In this document: piece by piece, positions 1-7,155 of the stretch
Numbering within the stretch: position 1 is the first letter of the stretch
Layout: every line of letters begins with the position of its first letter
From: CAYPTI01 sp964413525 [NCBI: uncultured bacterium]
GTDB taxonomy: Bacteria; T1Sed10-126
NCBI GenBank assembly: GCA_964413525.1
Contig: CAYPTI010000009.1
Coordinates: 3,257 to 24,819 of the forward strand
Direction: 5' to 3'
Length of the DNA: 21,563 nt
The notes under the pieces: generated by a model
Databases searched by the model: none
The model's input: only the letters and a program-made list of their open reading frames with translations
What the model was told of the DNA's origin: nothing
Translations under genes and position numbers: made by a program

Positions 1-2
1 TC

Positions 3-359
3 CTGGGGATCGGGTTCGTGGTCGCCTGGCCGGGGCCGATGGAATACCGGGTTGCAGGGCTGGCGCTGGCCGGCAGCATCGCCGTCTGGATCCAGACCGT
101 CATGCTGCGCCGGCGGCTGGGCCGGCATCTGTCGGACCGTTCCCTCGTCCCGGTCCGCGCGTTCCTTCGTCACCTGGTGATGGCCGGGCTTATGGGGTTG
201 ATCGTCGGGCCGCTCCTCTGGCTCGACTGGCCGTCGCTGGTCCACGTCGTGGTGGTTTCAACCCTTGGAGCAGCCGTGTATTTTATGCTTGCATACCTCT
301 GGTCGGATCCGCATCTTTCCCGGGCCTGGGCTCAGGTCAGGGAACGCCTGGACGAATAG
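3..359 (+). CDS. murJ: MurJ-type lipid II flippase, C-terminal end (partial)
   Basis: The reading frame is open from the window edge and ends at TAG 357-359, so this is the last ~118 residues of a larger membrane protein. It shows three hydrophobic helices: one around VAGLALAGSIAVWIQTVML, followed by an Arg-rich loop (LRRRLGRHL), one around HLVMAGLMGLIVGPLLWL and one around VHVVVVSTLGAAVYFMLAYL. A 'GLALA-S-A-W' helix followed by an 'RRRLG' loop is characteristic of the last part of MurJ/MviN, which moves lipid II across the inner membrane for peptidoglycan synthesis. The next gene starts 50 bases on and encodes LPS heptose synthesis, so an envelope operon is likely. Another MATE-like polysaccharide flippase cannot be excluded from this fragment alone. 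Confidence 0.65.
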   Translation: MGIGFVVAWPGPMEYRVAGLALAGSIAVWIQTVMLRRRLGRHLSDRSLVPVRAFLRHLVMAGLMGLIVGPLLWLDWPSLVHVVVVSTLGAAVYFMLAYLWSDPHLSRAWAQVRERLDE

Positions 360-409
360 CTCACACTTCGGACGGTTTCGTTTAAGTAACGATCGAAAGG
401 AGAACCGGG

Positions 410-1369
410 ATGGAACTGGTACGAAGAGCTTCGGAGGCTTCCATCGGAGTGATCGGGGACCTGATCCTTGACCGGTACACATGGGGGGACGTATCCCGGA
501 TCAGCCCCGAGGCTCCGGTTCCCGTGATCCATGCGAAGACTACCTCGGATCGACTCGGCGGCGCCGGGAACGCGGCTCAGAACCTGACCGCGCTGGAGGT
601 CGGGGTGACGGTGTTTGGCCGTCTGGGGAACGACCCGGCCGGACAAACCGTTCGGGCGCTGCTGAACGACCGGGGAATTGACCAGGTGGAGCTGCCCCGG
701 CTTCCGGACTATTCGACCACGGTAAAGACCCGCTACATCGCCGAAGCTCAGCACCTCCTCCGGGTGGACGATGAGGTCCGGCGGCCGATTGATCCGAACC
801 GGCTCGAAGATATAGACGATCAAGTACGAGAGGCGATCGAGGGGCTGGACGCTCTGCTGCTGTCGGATTACGGGAAGGGAGTCTTTTCCCGGGAGACGGT
901 TGGCTACTGGATTGAGCTGGCCCGGGAACTCGGGATCCCGGTGGTGGTGGATCCCGTGATCGGACATTTCGAACAGTACGAACGGGCCACCCTGGTTACC
1001 CCGAACGACCGCGAACTGACGGACGGGTTGAGCCGCGGGCCGGAGGACACTCGCGATCTGCTGACCCGGGCCCGGGACGGGGTGGAGGAACTGAACCTGG
1101 AGGCCCTCCTGGTTACCCGGGGGGAGGAGGGCATGACCCTGGTGCCCGCTTCGGGCGAGTCCGTCCACCGGGATACCGAAGCCCGGGAGGTTTACGACGT
1201 TACCGGAGCGGGGGATACGGTGGCGGCGGTCATGACCGTAGGGGAAGCCCTCGGTCTCGACCGGACGGAGTCCATGCGAGTGGCCAACGCCGCCGCGGGT
1301 CAGGTCGTGGGGCGAATGGGAACGGCCGTGATCGAGCGAGAGACTCTGAACAAGGACCTCGACGGTTGA
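410..1369 (+). CDS. rfaE1: D-glycero-beta-D-manno-heptose-7-phosphate kinase (RfaE1/HldA)
   Basis: A 319-residue PfkB/ribokinase-fold kinase that phosphorylates D-glycero-D-manno-heptose 7-phosphate at C1 in ADP-heptose synthesis for the LPS inner core. Visible motifs are GDLILD (residues 16-21), GGAGN (50-54), LLSDYGKGV, TPNDREL and the C-terminal anion-hole/catalytic motif DVTGAGD, with Asp269 as the expected base. The length matches the stand-alone kinase half of HldE (about 320 residues). The ATG start has an AAAGGAG site (396-402) seven bases upstream. The stop overlaps the next start as TTGA, so kinase and adenylyltransferase are separate but coupled genes. Oddity: where E. coli HldE has DPKGTDF, this protein has DPVIGHF (181-187), so the conserved Lys is missing. 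Confidence 0.92.
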   Translation: MELVRRASEASIGVIGDLILDRYTWGDVSRISPEAPVPVIHAKTTSDRLGGAGNAAQNLTALEVGVTVFGRLGNDPAGQTVRALLNDRGIDQVELPRLPDYSTTVKTRYIAEAQHLLRVDDEVRRPIDPNRLEDIDDQVREAIEGLDALLLSDYGKGVFSRETVGYWIELARELGIPVVVDPVIGHFEQYERATLVTPNDRELTDGLSRGPEDTRDLLTRARDGVEELNLEALLVTRGEEGMTLVPASGESVHRDTEAREVYDVTGAGDTVAAVMTVGEALGLDRTESMRVANAAAGQVVGRMGTAVIERETLNKDLDG

Positions 1370-1845
1370 TTTTCGGAACCCGGGAGGAAGCGGTCGAACA
1401 CCGCGAGCAGCTGCGGGATCGGATCGTTGTGTTCACGAACGGGTGTTTTGATCTTCTTCACGCCGGCCACCTTCACTTGCTGGAATCGGCTCGTGAGCAG
1501 GGGGACTACCTGCTGGTAGGGGTGAATTCGGATGATTCGGTTCGCCGGATCAAGGGGCCAAATCGGCCGGTTTTGCCCGAGGAGGACCGCCTTCGGTTGC
1601 TGGAGGCCCTGGAACCGGTCGACGGCGTTGTCTTGTTTTCAAAGGATACTCCAGAGGAATTGATCGCCGTCCTGGAGCCTGACGTGCTGGTGAAGGGCGC
1701 CGACTACGAACGGGACGAGATCGTTGGGGCCGACCTGGTCGAAGGAGCCGGGGGTCAGGTTTACCGGGTGCCGCTTAAGGAGGGACGGGGGACCTCCGAC
1801 CTGATTCGTTCCATCCGCCGGACGGCGGAAAAAACAGATGGTTGA
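1366..1845 (+). CDS. rfaE2: D-glycero-beta-D-manno-heptose 1-phosphate adenylyltransferase (RfaE2)
   Basis: A 159-residue cytidylyltransferase-family protein that joins ATP and heptose 1-phosphate to give ADP-heptose. The nucleotide-binding signature TNGCFDLLHAGH (residues 24-35) contains the HxGH motif. GVNSDDSVRRIKGPNRPV and the ISTSK-like end GRGTSDLIRSI also match the family. The TTG start overlaps the kinase stop (TTGA, 1366-1369), which argues for coupled translation. In E. coli both activities sit in one protein (HldE); here they are two adjacent genes, as in many other bacteria. No alternative start fits the nucleotide-binding domain as well. Confidence 0.93.
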   Translation: MIFGTREEAVEHREQLRDRIVVFTNGCFDLLHAGHLHLLESAREQGDYLLVGVNSDDSVRRIKGPNRPVLPEEDRLRLLEALEPVDGVVLFSKDTPEELIAVLEPDVLVKGADYERDEIVGADLVEGAGGQVYRVPLKEGRGTSDLIRSIRRTAEKTDG

Positions 1846-2563
1846 GCGGGCTGCGGTCGTGATTCCGGCCCGGTACAGTTCCAACCGGTTTCCGGGCAAA
1901 CCGCTGGCCGAACTGCTCGGGGAACCGATGATCCGGCACGTGGTTCGACGGGGTCTCGGAGCGGAGGAAGTCGACCGAGTGTTCGTGGCGACGGACGACG
2001 AACGGATCGGGGAGGCGGTGGAGGATCTGGATGTTACGATTGTTATGCCGGAAGGAACCTTTCGTTCGGGGTCCGACCGGGTGGCCGCCGTGGCGGAATC
2101 CCTCGATCACGAGATCATCGTCAACCTGCAGGGGGACGAGCCGGTGTTTCCCTCCGACGCCCTCGACTGCGGGATCCGGTCGCTCCGGGCGTCGGACGAT
2201 GCGGTGATGGTCTCGTTTATGGCCCCCTGCGGTCGGGAGGAGGCCGAGAACCCGGATATCGTCAACGTGGTAACCGACGACGCCGACCGGGCCCTGTACT
2301 TCAGTCGCAGTCCCATTCCCTATCCCCGGACGGAGCCAGAAACCTGGTGGCAGCACGTGGGGGTGTACCTGTACCGGCGGGAGTATCTCCTTGAATATGC
2401 CGACTTAGAACCGAGTACCCTCGAACGGACCGAGGGACTTGAACAACTGCGCGTTCTGGAGTCCGGGGAGGACATTCGGATGGTCGAAATGGAGGAACCG
2501 ACGGTTGGAGTGGATCGGCCGGACGACCTCCCCCGGGCGGAGGAGCGGCTCCGGGGCCCCTGA
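1838..2563 (+). CDS. kdsB: 3-deoxy-manno-octulosonate cytidylyltransferase (CMP-KDO synthetase)
   Basis: A 241-residue enzyme that activates KDO with CTP to CMP-KDO, the donor for lipid A glycosylation. Family motifs are PARYSSNRFPGKPL (10-23, with Lys21), QGDEP (98-102), the FSRSPIPYPR segment, QHVGVYLYRREYL, ERTEGLEQLR and GVDRPDDL near the end. The length is normal for the family (about 245-250). It overlaps rfaE2 by eight bases (ATGGTTGA, 1838-1845). Composition is striking: about 51 Asp/Glu and one Lys in 241 residues. The gene is followed by a 245-base gap with hairpins and a promoter candidate, so it may end the first transcription unit. Confidence 0.95.
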   Translation: MVERAAVVIPARYSSNRFPGKPLAELLGEPMIRHVVRRGLGAEEVDRVFVATDDERIGEAVEDLDVTIVMPEGTFRSGSDRVAAVAESLDHEIIVNLQGDEPVFPSDALDCGIRSLRASDDAVMVSFMAPCGREEAENPDIVNVVTDDADRALYFSRSPIPYPRTEPETWWQHVGVYLYRREYLLEYADLEPSTLERTEGLEQLRVLESGEDIRMVEMEEPTVGVDRPDDLPRAEERLRGP

Positions 2564-2598
2564 GGTGGATCGGTCTTCATCACATCCATTCCTATTAA

Positions 2599-2651
2599 CC
2601 CCCCGGATCGGGGGATGTTCGGCTGTTGTCGGCGAGACCCCGGGACTCGCC
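2599..2651 (+). terminator. Two GC-rich hairpins after kdsB, possible transcription end
   Basis: The first hairpin pairs CCCCCG (from 2600) with CGGGGG (to 2614) around a 3-base loop. The second pairs GGCGAG (2631-2636) with CTCGCC (2646-2651). Neither is followed by a T run, so a textbook intrinsic terminator is not shown; termination is inferred from position between kdsB and a downstream promoter candidate. Confidence 0.3.
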
Positions 2652-2656
2652 GGATG

Positions 2657-2685
2657 TTGGAAGATGACGCTCAGAAAGGCATAAT
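2657..2685 (+). promoter_or_regulatory. Sigma-70-like promoter candidate upstream of kdsA
   Basis: A -35-like TTGGAA (2657-2662) and a -10-like CATAAT (2680-2685) are separated by exactly 17 bases. It stands out in otherwise very GC-rich sequence and would give a leader of about 115 bases before the kdsA start. It suggests that kdsA-kdsD-ubiB is transcribed separately from murJ-rfaE1-rfaE2-kdsB. This is a pattern match only. Confidence 0.5.
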
Positions 2686-2808
2686 CGACGGAGTTCCAGA
2701 GAAATCGGAGGGGGATTCCCGGGTTCCGGAGCGAAGGGTTTCAGGCTCCGGCGGCCGTCCGTTCCCGCAGCCCAACAGGCTTTGCATTCGCCGGCAGGAG
2801 GAATTGCT

Positions 2809-3657
2809 TTGAATCGTCGAGTCAGGGTTGGATCAGTAACCGTGGGCGGGGAACCGCTGGCTTTTCTCGCGGGTCCGTGTGCGATCGAGTCCCGGGCGGT
2901 TCTGATGGAGACGGCCGAGGTCCTGGCGGAATTTCGTGCTCGCGAGTCCATTGAACTGATTTTCAAAAGTTCCTTCGACAAAGCCAACCGGACCTCAATC
3001 GACTCCTACCGCGGTCCGGGGATGGAGGAGGGGTTGCGGTTGCTGGAGGAAGTAGGGGAGCAATTTGACCTGCCCCTGGTGACGGATATCCATCGGCCCG
3101 ATCAGGCGGAACCGGCGGCCGAGGTGGTGGATCTGCTCCAGATCCCCGCCTTTCTGTCCCGGCAGACCGATCTGCTCGTGGCCGCGGCCAAAACCGGGAA
3201 ACCGGTCAACGTCAAGAAGGGACAATTCCTCGCTCCGGAGGACATGGACACCATTCTTGAAAAGGCGCGGCGACAGGGCAACGAGGACCTGTTGGTGACC
3301 GAACGGGGCACCGTGTTCGGCTACCACAACTGGGTGGTCGACATGACGGGGCTGGTCACGATGAGGGAGTCGGGGGCGGCGGTGGTGTACGACGCCACCC
3401 ACTCGATCCAGTTGCCGGCCGGGGAAGGAACCTCCAGCGGAGGGGAACGGGAATTCATCGCTCCGCAGGCTCGTGCCGCCGTGGGGGTTGGAATTGATGC
3501 CGTGTTCATGGAAACCCACCCGAACCCGGACGAGGCCCTCTGCGACGGTCCCAACATGCTTCCCCTGGACCGGTTCGAACGGGTGGTCCGCCAGCTGGTG
3601 GAGGTTCATCGGGTAACCGGGAAGCACCGGGAGGAGCGGGTGATTGACGATGAATGA
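2809..3657 (+). CDS. kdsA: KDO-8-phosphate synthase, metal-dependent type
   Basis: A 282-residue enzyme that condenses phosphoenolpyruvate with D-arabinose 5-phosphate to KDO 8-phosphate. Motifs seen are AGPCAIES (21-28), FKSSFDKANRTS, TDIH, IPAFLSRQTDL, NVKKGQFLAPEDM, TERGTVFGYHNWVVDM, DATHSIQLP and METHPNPDEALCDG. Cys24 in AGPC marks the metal-dependent class, as in Aquifex aeolicus; the E. coli enzyme has Asn there. The chosen start is TTG 2809, because AGGAGG (2796-2801) lies seven bases upstream; an upstream in-frame TTG at 2782 has no such site and would add nine residues not needed by the family. The product of the next gene supplies its arabinose-5-phosphate substrate. Confidence 0.95.
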   Translation: MNRRVRVGSVTVGGEPLAFLAGPCAIESRAVLMETAEVLAEFRARESIELIFKSSFDKANRTSIDSYRGPGMEEGLRLLEEVGEQFDLPLVTDIHRPDQAEPAAEVVDLLQIPAFLSRQTDLLVAAAKTGKPVNVKKGQFLAPEDMDTILEKARRQGNEDLLVTERGTVFGYHNWVVDMTGLVTMRESGAAVVYDATHSIQLPAGEGTSSGGEREFIAPQARAAVGVGIDAVFMETHPNPDEALCDGPNMLPLDRFERVVRQLVEVHRVTGKHREERVIDDE

Positions 3658-4678
3658 CGAGCCGGGTTCCCAACCCCCCGGGAAGGAAGGTACCTCCGAG
3701 GATCCGGTCGATCCGCTGGATCGGGCCCGCCGAACGCTGGAGATTGAACGGGACGCGATCGATTCGTTGATTCCCCGGCTGGGGGACGAGTTCGTCCGGG
3801 CCGTGGACTTGATTGACTCGGCCGAGGGTCGGGTCGTCGTGACCGGGATTGGCAAATCGGGGGCCGTGGGCCGGAAACTTACCGCCACCTTTGCCAGCAC
3901 GGGGACCCCGTCGTTTTTCCTCCATCCCGCCGAGGGGATCCACGGGGATCTGGGGATGGTCCGGGAGGACGACGTGGTTCTGGCCATCTCGTACAGCGGT
4001 CAGACCGAAGAGGTCGAGTCCCTGCTGGTGCCGATCGAGCGGATCGGTGCCCCGCTGATTGCCATGACCGGGGATCCCAACAGCATCCTGGCTCGCCAGG
4101 CCGAAGTGGTGCTGGACATTTCGGTGGAGCAGGAGGCCGGGCCCCTCAACCTGGCCCCGACGGCCAGCACGACGGCCACCCTGGCCCTGGGGGACGCGCT
4201 GGCCATGGTTCTGCTGGACCGGCAGGATTTCGTCGAGGAGGATTTCGCCCTCTTCCATCCCGGTGGCAACCTGGGAAAACAGTTGCTCCTGCGGGTCCGG
4301 GACCTGATGCACGAGGGGGAGGACATGCCCCTCGTCCATTCCGGGACCAGCATGCGGGAAGCCATGATGGAGATGACCAGCAAACGGCTGGGGATCACCG
4401 GGGTTCTTGACGACAACGAACGGTTGATCGGTTGCCTGACGGACGGCGATCTGCGCCGGATCCTGGAGGATCAGCAGGATCGGTTCTTCGACAGCGACCT
4501 GCGGTCCGTCATGACGGAGGATCCCATCAGCGTGGATCCGGAAACCCGGGCGGTGCACGCCTTACAGGTCATGGAGAAGCACCAGATTACGGTGCTGTTT
4601 GTGCTCGGGGAGGACAAACGGCCCGTGGGGGTGCTGCACATGCATGACATTCTTCGGGCGGGCATCCGGGATGGTTGA
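3650..4678 (+). CDS. kdsD: D-arabinose-5-phosphate isomerase (KdsD/KpsF/GutQ family)
   Basis: A 342-residue protein with an N-terminal SIS sugar-isomerase domain (about residues 40-185: TGIGKSG, AEGIHGDLG, SYSGQTEEV, FHPGGNLGK) and a C-terminal pair of CBS domains (about 210-340). It converts ribulose 5-phosphate to arabinose 5-phosphate, the substrate of KdsA just upstream. The putative catalytic Lys (in GIGKSG), Glu residues and His (in FHPGG) are present. The start is ATG 3650, giving the 8-nt overlap ATGAATGA with kdsA that recurs elsewhere in this window. TTG 3644 is a real alternative, since it sits seven bases after GAGGAG (3631-3636). The N-terminal ~25 residues are polar and look disordered. 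The CBS pair may sense a nucleotide or other ligand, which is inference. Confidence 0.93.
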   Translation: MNDEPGSQPPGKEGTSEDPVDPLDRARRTLEIERDAIDSLIPRLGDEFVRAVDLIDSAEGRVVVTGIGKSGAVGRKLTATFASTGTPSFFLHPAEGIHGDLGMVREDDVVLAISYSGQTEEVESLLVPIERIGAPLIAMTGDPNSILARQAEVVLDISVEQEAGPLNLAPTASTTATLALGDALAMVLLDRQDFVEEDFALFHPGGNLGKQLLLRVRDLMHEGEDMPLVHSGTSMREAMMEMTSKRLGITGVLDDNERLIGCLTDGDLRRILEDQQDRFFDSDLRSVMTEDPISVDPETRAVHALQVMEKHQITVLFVLGEDKRPVGVLHMHDILRAGIRDG

Positions 4679-6353
4679 CTGGCTGGGACTCAACCAGCGG
4701 ATCGGGGACCTCCAGCGCCTGCGTGAGATCATCAACGTCCTGATCAAGCACGGGTACGGGCACCTCCTGCACGAATGGAACCTGCACGAATTTCTTCCGT
4801 TTGGAGAAAAACTGGTTGAACGGCTTCGTTCGTCGGAGCCCGAACACCCGGGATGGAGCCGGCTCCGGGCTGTGTTTGAGGATCTCGGTCCCACGTTCGT
4901 GAAGTTCGGGCAGATCATGTCCCTGCGCACCGACCTGACTCCACCCGACCTGGCCCGGGAACTGGAGAGCCTCCAGGACACGGTGGAACCGGAACCCTGG
5001 GAGGACATGAGGCCGGTGCTTGAGGAAGAACTCGGGGACCGGCTCGACGAGCTGGACGTCGATCCGGAACCGGTGGCCAGCGCTTCGCTGGCCCAGGTGT
5101 ATCGGGCCACGCTCCCCGGCGGGGAGGAGGTCGTGTTGAAGGTTCAGCGGCCTGAGATTGAGAAAAAAATCGATCGGGATCTGAACCTCCTCCGGGTCCT
5201 GGCGGGAGCGGTTGAACGGTACGGGGGCCAACCGGAGCGGTTCCAGCCCGTCGCCCTGGTGGAGGAGTTCGGGATCGCCCTCCGCGAGGAACTCAATTTT
5301 TCCTTTGAAGGACTCAACATCCGGACGATCCGCCAGAACTTCAGCGACAACGATCGGGTCTGTTTTCCCCGGGTTTACTGGAACTGGACGAGTCGCCGGG
5401 TGCTCGCCACCGAATTCATCCGGGGCCGACCCGTGGCGGACTATTTTCTCGGGGAGGACGACCCTCCGGAGCCCCGGGAGGAACTGGCCCTTCACGGAGC
5501 CGAATGCATGCTGGAACAGATTTTCGAGCACGGGTTCTTCCACGGGGATCCCCACCCCGGGAACATCCTGATTACCCCGGAGGGACGGATCGGGTTCGTT
5601 GACTTCGGGGTGGTCGGCCGGATGGATCAGGAGCTCAACGCTGAACTCTCCCGGCTTCTGACGTCGGTCGTGAACCGTGACACGCACGAATTGAGCAAGG
5701 TGCTGATCCGGCTCGATATACTGGAACCGGACCAGGAGAGTCTCGGGCTCCGTCGGCATCTGCTCACGATCATCGACCGCTACTACAATGCTCCGTTACA
5801 TCAGATCAGCGGGGAAGAAATCATGAACGATCTGCATGAGTTTCTGTCCCGACATGACATCCGGTTTCCGCCGGAATTTTACCTGCTGGTGAAGTGTGTG
5901 CTGACCGTGGAATCCATCGGAGAACGGCTGGACCCGGACTTCGAGCTGGCGGAGGTGGCCGAACCGTACCTGAAGCGGCTGGTCCGGCGTCACCGGGGTC
6001 TGCGTCCCCTTCTGTCCATGATTCCCAACGTCGCGGTCGATACCCTCCGGTTTATGCGGGATTTGCCCCACGATGTCAGCAGCCTGATCCGGGAGCTCAA
6101 GGGGGGCCGGATCCAGTTTGAATTCGAACATCGGGGGCTGGAAAAATTAATGAACGAATTCCGCCAGGACACCAACCGAATCTCCATGTCCCTGATCGTG
6201 GCTGCCCTGATCATCGGTTCCTCGTTGCTGATCGCCACCGAACAGGGACCCATGGTCTGGGGGTTTTCGCTTCTGGGGTTGATCGGATTTCTGGCGGCGG
6301 GGTTTTTTGGCTTGTGGCTCATGGTAAGCGTGCTGCGCTCCGGCCGGTACTGA
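4671..6353 (+). CDS. ubiB: UbiB/ABC1 (ADCK) family atypical kinase-like protein
   Basis: A 560-residue protein of the ABC1/UbiB family, whose members act as atypical kinases/ATPases in ubiquinone synthesis and lipid-soluble cofactor handling. It has the KxGQ motif in FVKFGQIMSLR (about residue 78), an Ala/Ser-rich nucleotide loop ASASLAQVYRA, VVLKVQRP with the invariant Lys, the HGDPHPGN catalytic loop (about 290) and VDFGVVGRM (about 310). Two hydrophobic helices close the protein (SLIVAALIIGSSLLIA and LLGLIGFLAAGFFGLWLM), so it is probably anchored in the inner membrane. ATG 4671 overlaps the kdsD stop by eight bases (ATGGTTGA). No quinone-biosynthesis gene is nearby; its operon companions are KDO genes, so a quinone role here is assumed from the family only. 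Confidence 0.9.
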   Translation: MVDWLGLNQRIGDLQRLREIINVLIKHGYGHLLHEWNLHEFLPFGEKLVERLRSSEPEHPGWSRLRAVFEDLGPTFVKFGQIMSLRTDLTPPDLARELESLQDTVEPEPWEDMRPVLEEELGDRLDELDVDPEPVASASLAQVYRATLPGGEEVVLKVQRPEIEKKIDRDLNLLRVLAGAVERYGGQPERFQPVALVEEFGIALREELNFSFEGLNIRTIRQNFSDNDRVCFPRVYWNWTSRRVLATEFIRGRPVADYFLGEDDPPEPREELALHGAECMLEQIFEHGFFHGDPHPGNILITPEGRIGFVDFGVVGRMDQELNAELSRLLTSVVNRDTHELSKVLIRLDILEPDQESLGLRRHLLTIIDRYYNAPLHQISGEEIMNDLHEFLSRHDIRFPPEFYLLVKCVLTVESIGERLDPDFELAEVAEPYLKRLVRRHRGLRPLLSMIPNVAVDTLRFMRDLPHDVSSLIRELKGGRIQFEFEHRGLEKLMNEFRQDTNRISMSLIVAALIIGSSLLIATEQGPMVWGFSLLGLIGFLAAGFFGLWLMVSVLRSGRY

Positions 6354-6587
6354 AGGGGATTGTGCCCCGGATGTTGTGAAAACACGGATTGGATCCGGCC
6401 CGAGACTGAGGACAGCCCCCGATGGGAATTCGAACCGCCGGAGCCAACCCTAGCTCGTGAGCGGTGTTCGCCGGGAAGGGATCAAACGAGTCTGCGATTT
6501 GATATCCTGAATGGACAGAAGGGAATCCAGTTGAACAGGGACTTGAATGGATCCGGGAAAATTCTGTTCTGGAGAGGAGTGGTTTGA
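6354..6587 (+). other. Intergenic stretch between ubiB and the PhaR/phasin-like gene
   Basis: This 234-base gap has no protein I can support. It holds small hairpins: GGGG/CCCC right after the ubiB stop, CGGAT/ATCCG at 6385-6397 with a TGG loop, and GAGC/GCTC at 6441-6456. There is no T-run terminator. A strong GAGAGGAG site ends at 6579, eight bases before the next ATG. No convincing -35/-10 pair was found. Confidence 0.4.
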
Positions 6588-7088
6588 ATGAAGGTTTGGC
6601 GCCAACCGGACGGAAGTCTTGAGACGGAGGACGGCGAACCGATGAGCCTGGAGCGTGTCCTCCGCTTGGTTCGTAAGGGAGATTCGCCGGAAATTCTCGA
6701 CAGTGAGACGGAGGAGACCGTGACCGGGGAGGTGATCGTGGAGGCCCTTCAGCGGAGCACAACGAGGAGCGAACTGGTGGACTGGCTCGGGGACGGACTC
6801 CGTTCCTTAACCGCCCGGTTTGCGGAGAGCGTCGACGACGCCGAGGAGGAAGTTCAGGCCTGGATTGATGAACTGGTCGAGACGGGGAAGGTCACCCCGG
6901 ATCAGGCCAGCGAGTGGCTGGAGGACTACCGGAACAAAGCGGAGCAGACCGGAAGCAAGTTCGAGCAGCGTGTGCGAACCGTTCTCGGCCGGCAGATCGA
7001 TCGGCTCGGACTGGTCCGGAAGGAGGATCTTGAGGAGTTGAAGCAGGAGATCCGGTCCCTGCGTGAGGAAGTCAACGAGGGGGAGTAG
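6588..7088 (+). CDS. PhaR-N-like plus phasin-like coiled-coil protein
   Basis: A 166-residue acidic protein in two parts. Residues 1-55 follow the spacing of the PhaR N-terminal domain of polyhydroxyalkanoate (PHA) regulators (an S-L-x-R-V-L-R-L-V-R-K-G block, then E-I-L-D-S-E-T-x-E-x-V-T), but the family's NRRLYD motif is replaced by unrelated residues. Residues 80-166 resemble PhaI/PhaF-type phasins: an amphipathic helix (WIDELVETGKVTPDQASEWL), then RQIDRLGLVRKEDLEELKQE and a leucine-heptad end. Phasins coat PHA granules. The ATG has a GAGAGGAG site eight bases upstream. No PHA synthase gene is in the window. The similarity is weak at the N terminus and stronger at the C terminus; a general coiled-coil regulator is the alternative. 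Confidence 0.55.
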   Translation: MKVWRQPDGSLETEDGEPMSLERVLRLVRKGDSPEILDSETEETVTGEVIVEALQRSTTRSELVDWLGDGLRSLTARFAESVDDAEEEVQAWIDELVETGKVTPDQASEWLEDYRNKAEQTGSKFEQRVRTVLGRQIDRLGLVRKEDLEELKQEIRSLREEVNEGE

Positions 7089-7155
7089 AAGAGGGACCAG
7101 CCCACAAAGGTCGAATAAGGTGCCGCCGCCCGGTCGGGACCCGAGCTATGGCAGT

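Noticed and set aside
6421-6480. tRNA-like piece on the minus strand (GGTTCGAATTCCC and a GAGC/GCTC arm)
   Set aside because: The would-be T stem (GGCGG against TCCCA) does not pair, no acceptor stem or anticodon arm can be drawn, and no CCA end is present.
6360-6587. Open frame of 75 codons between ubiB and the PhaR/phasin-like gene
   Set aside because: It starts at a TTG without a ribosome site, has an implausible composition and runs into the Shine-Dalgarno region of the next gene.
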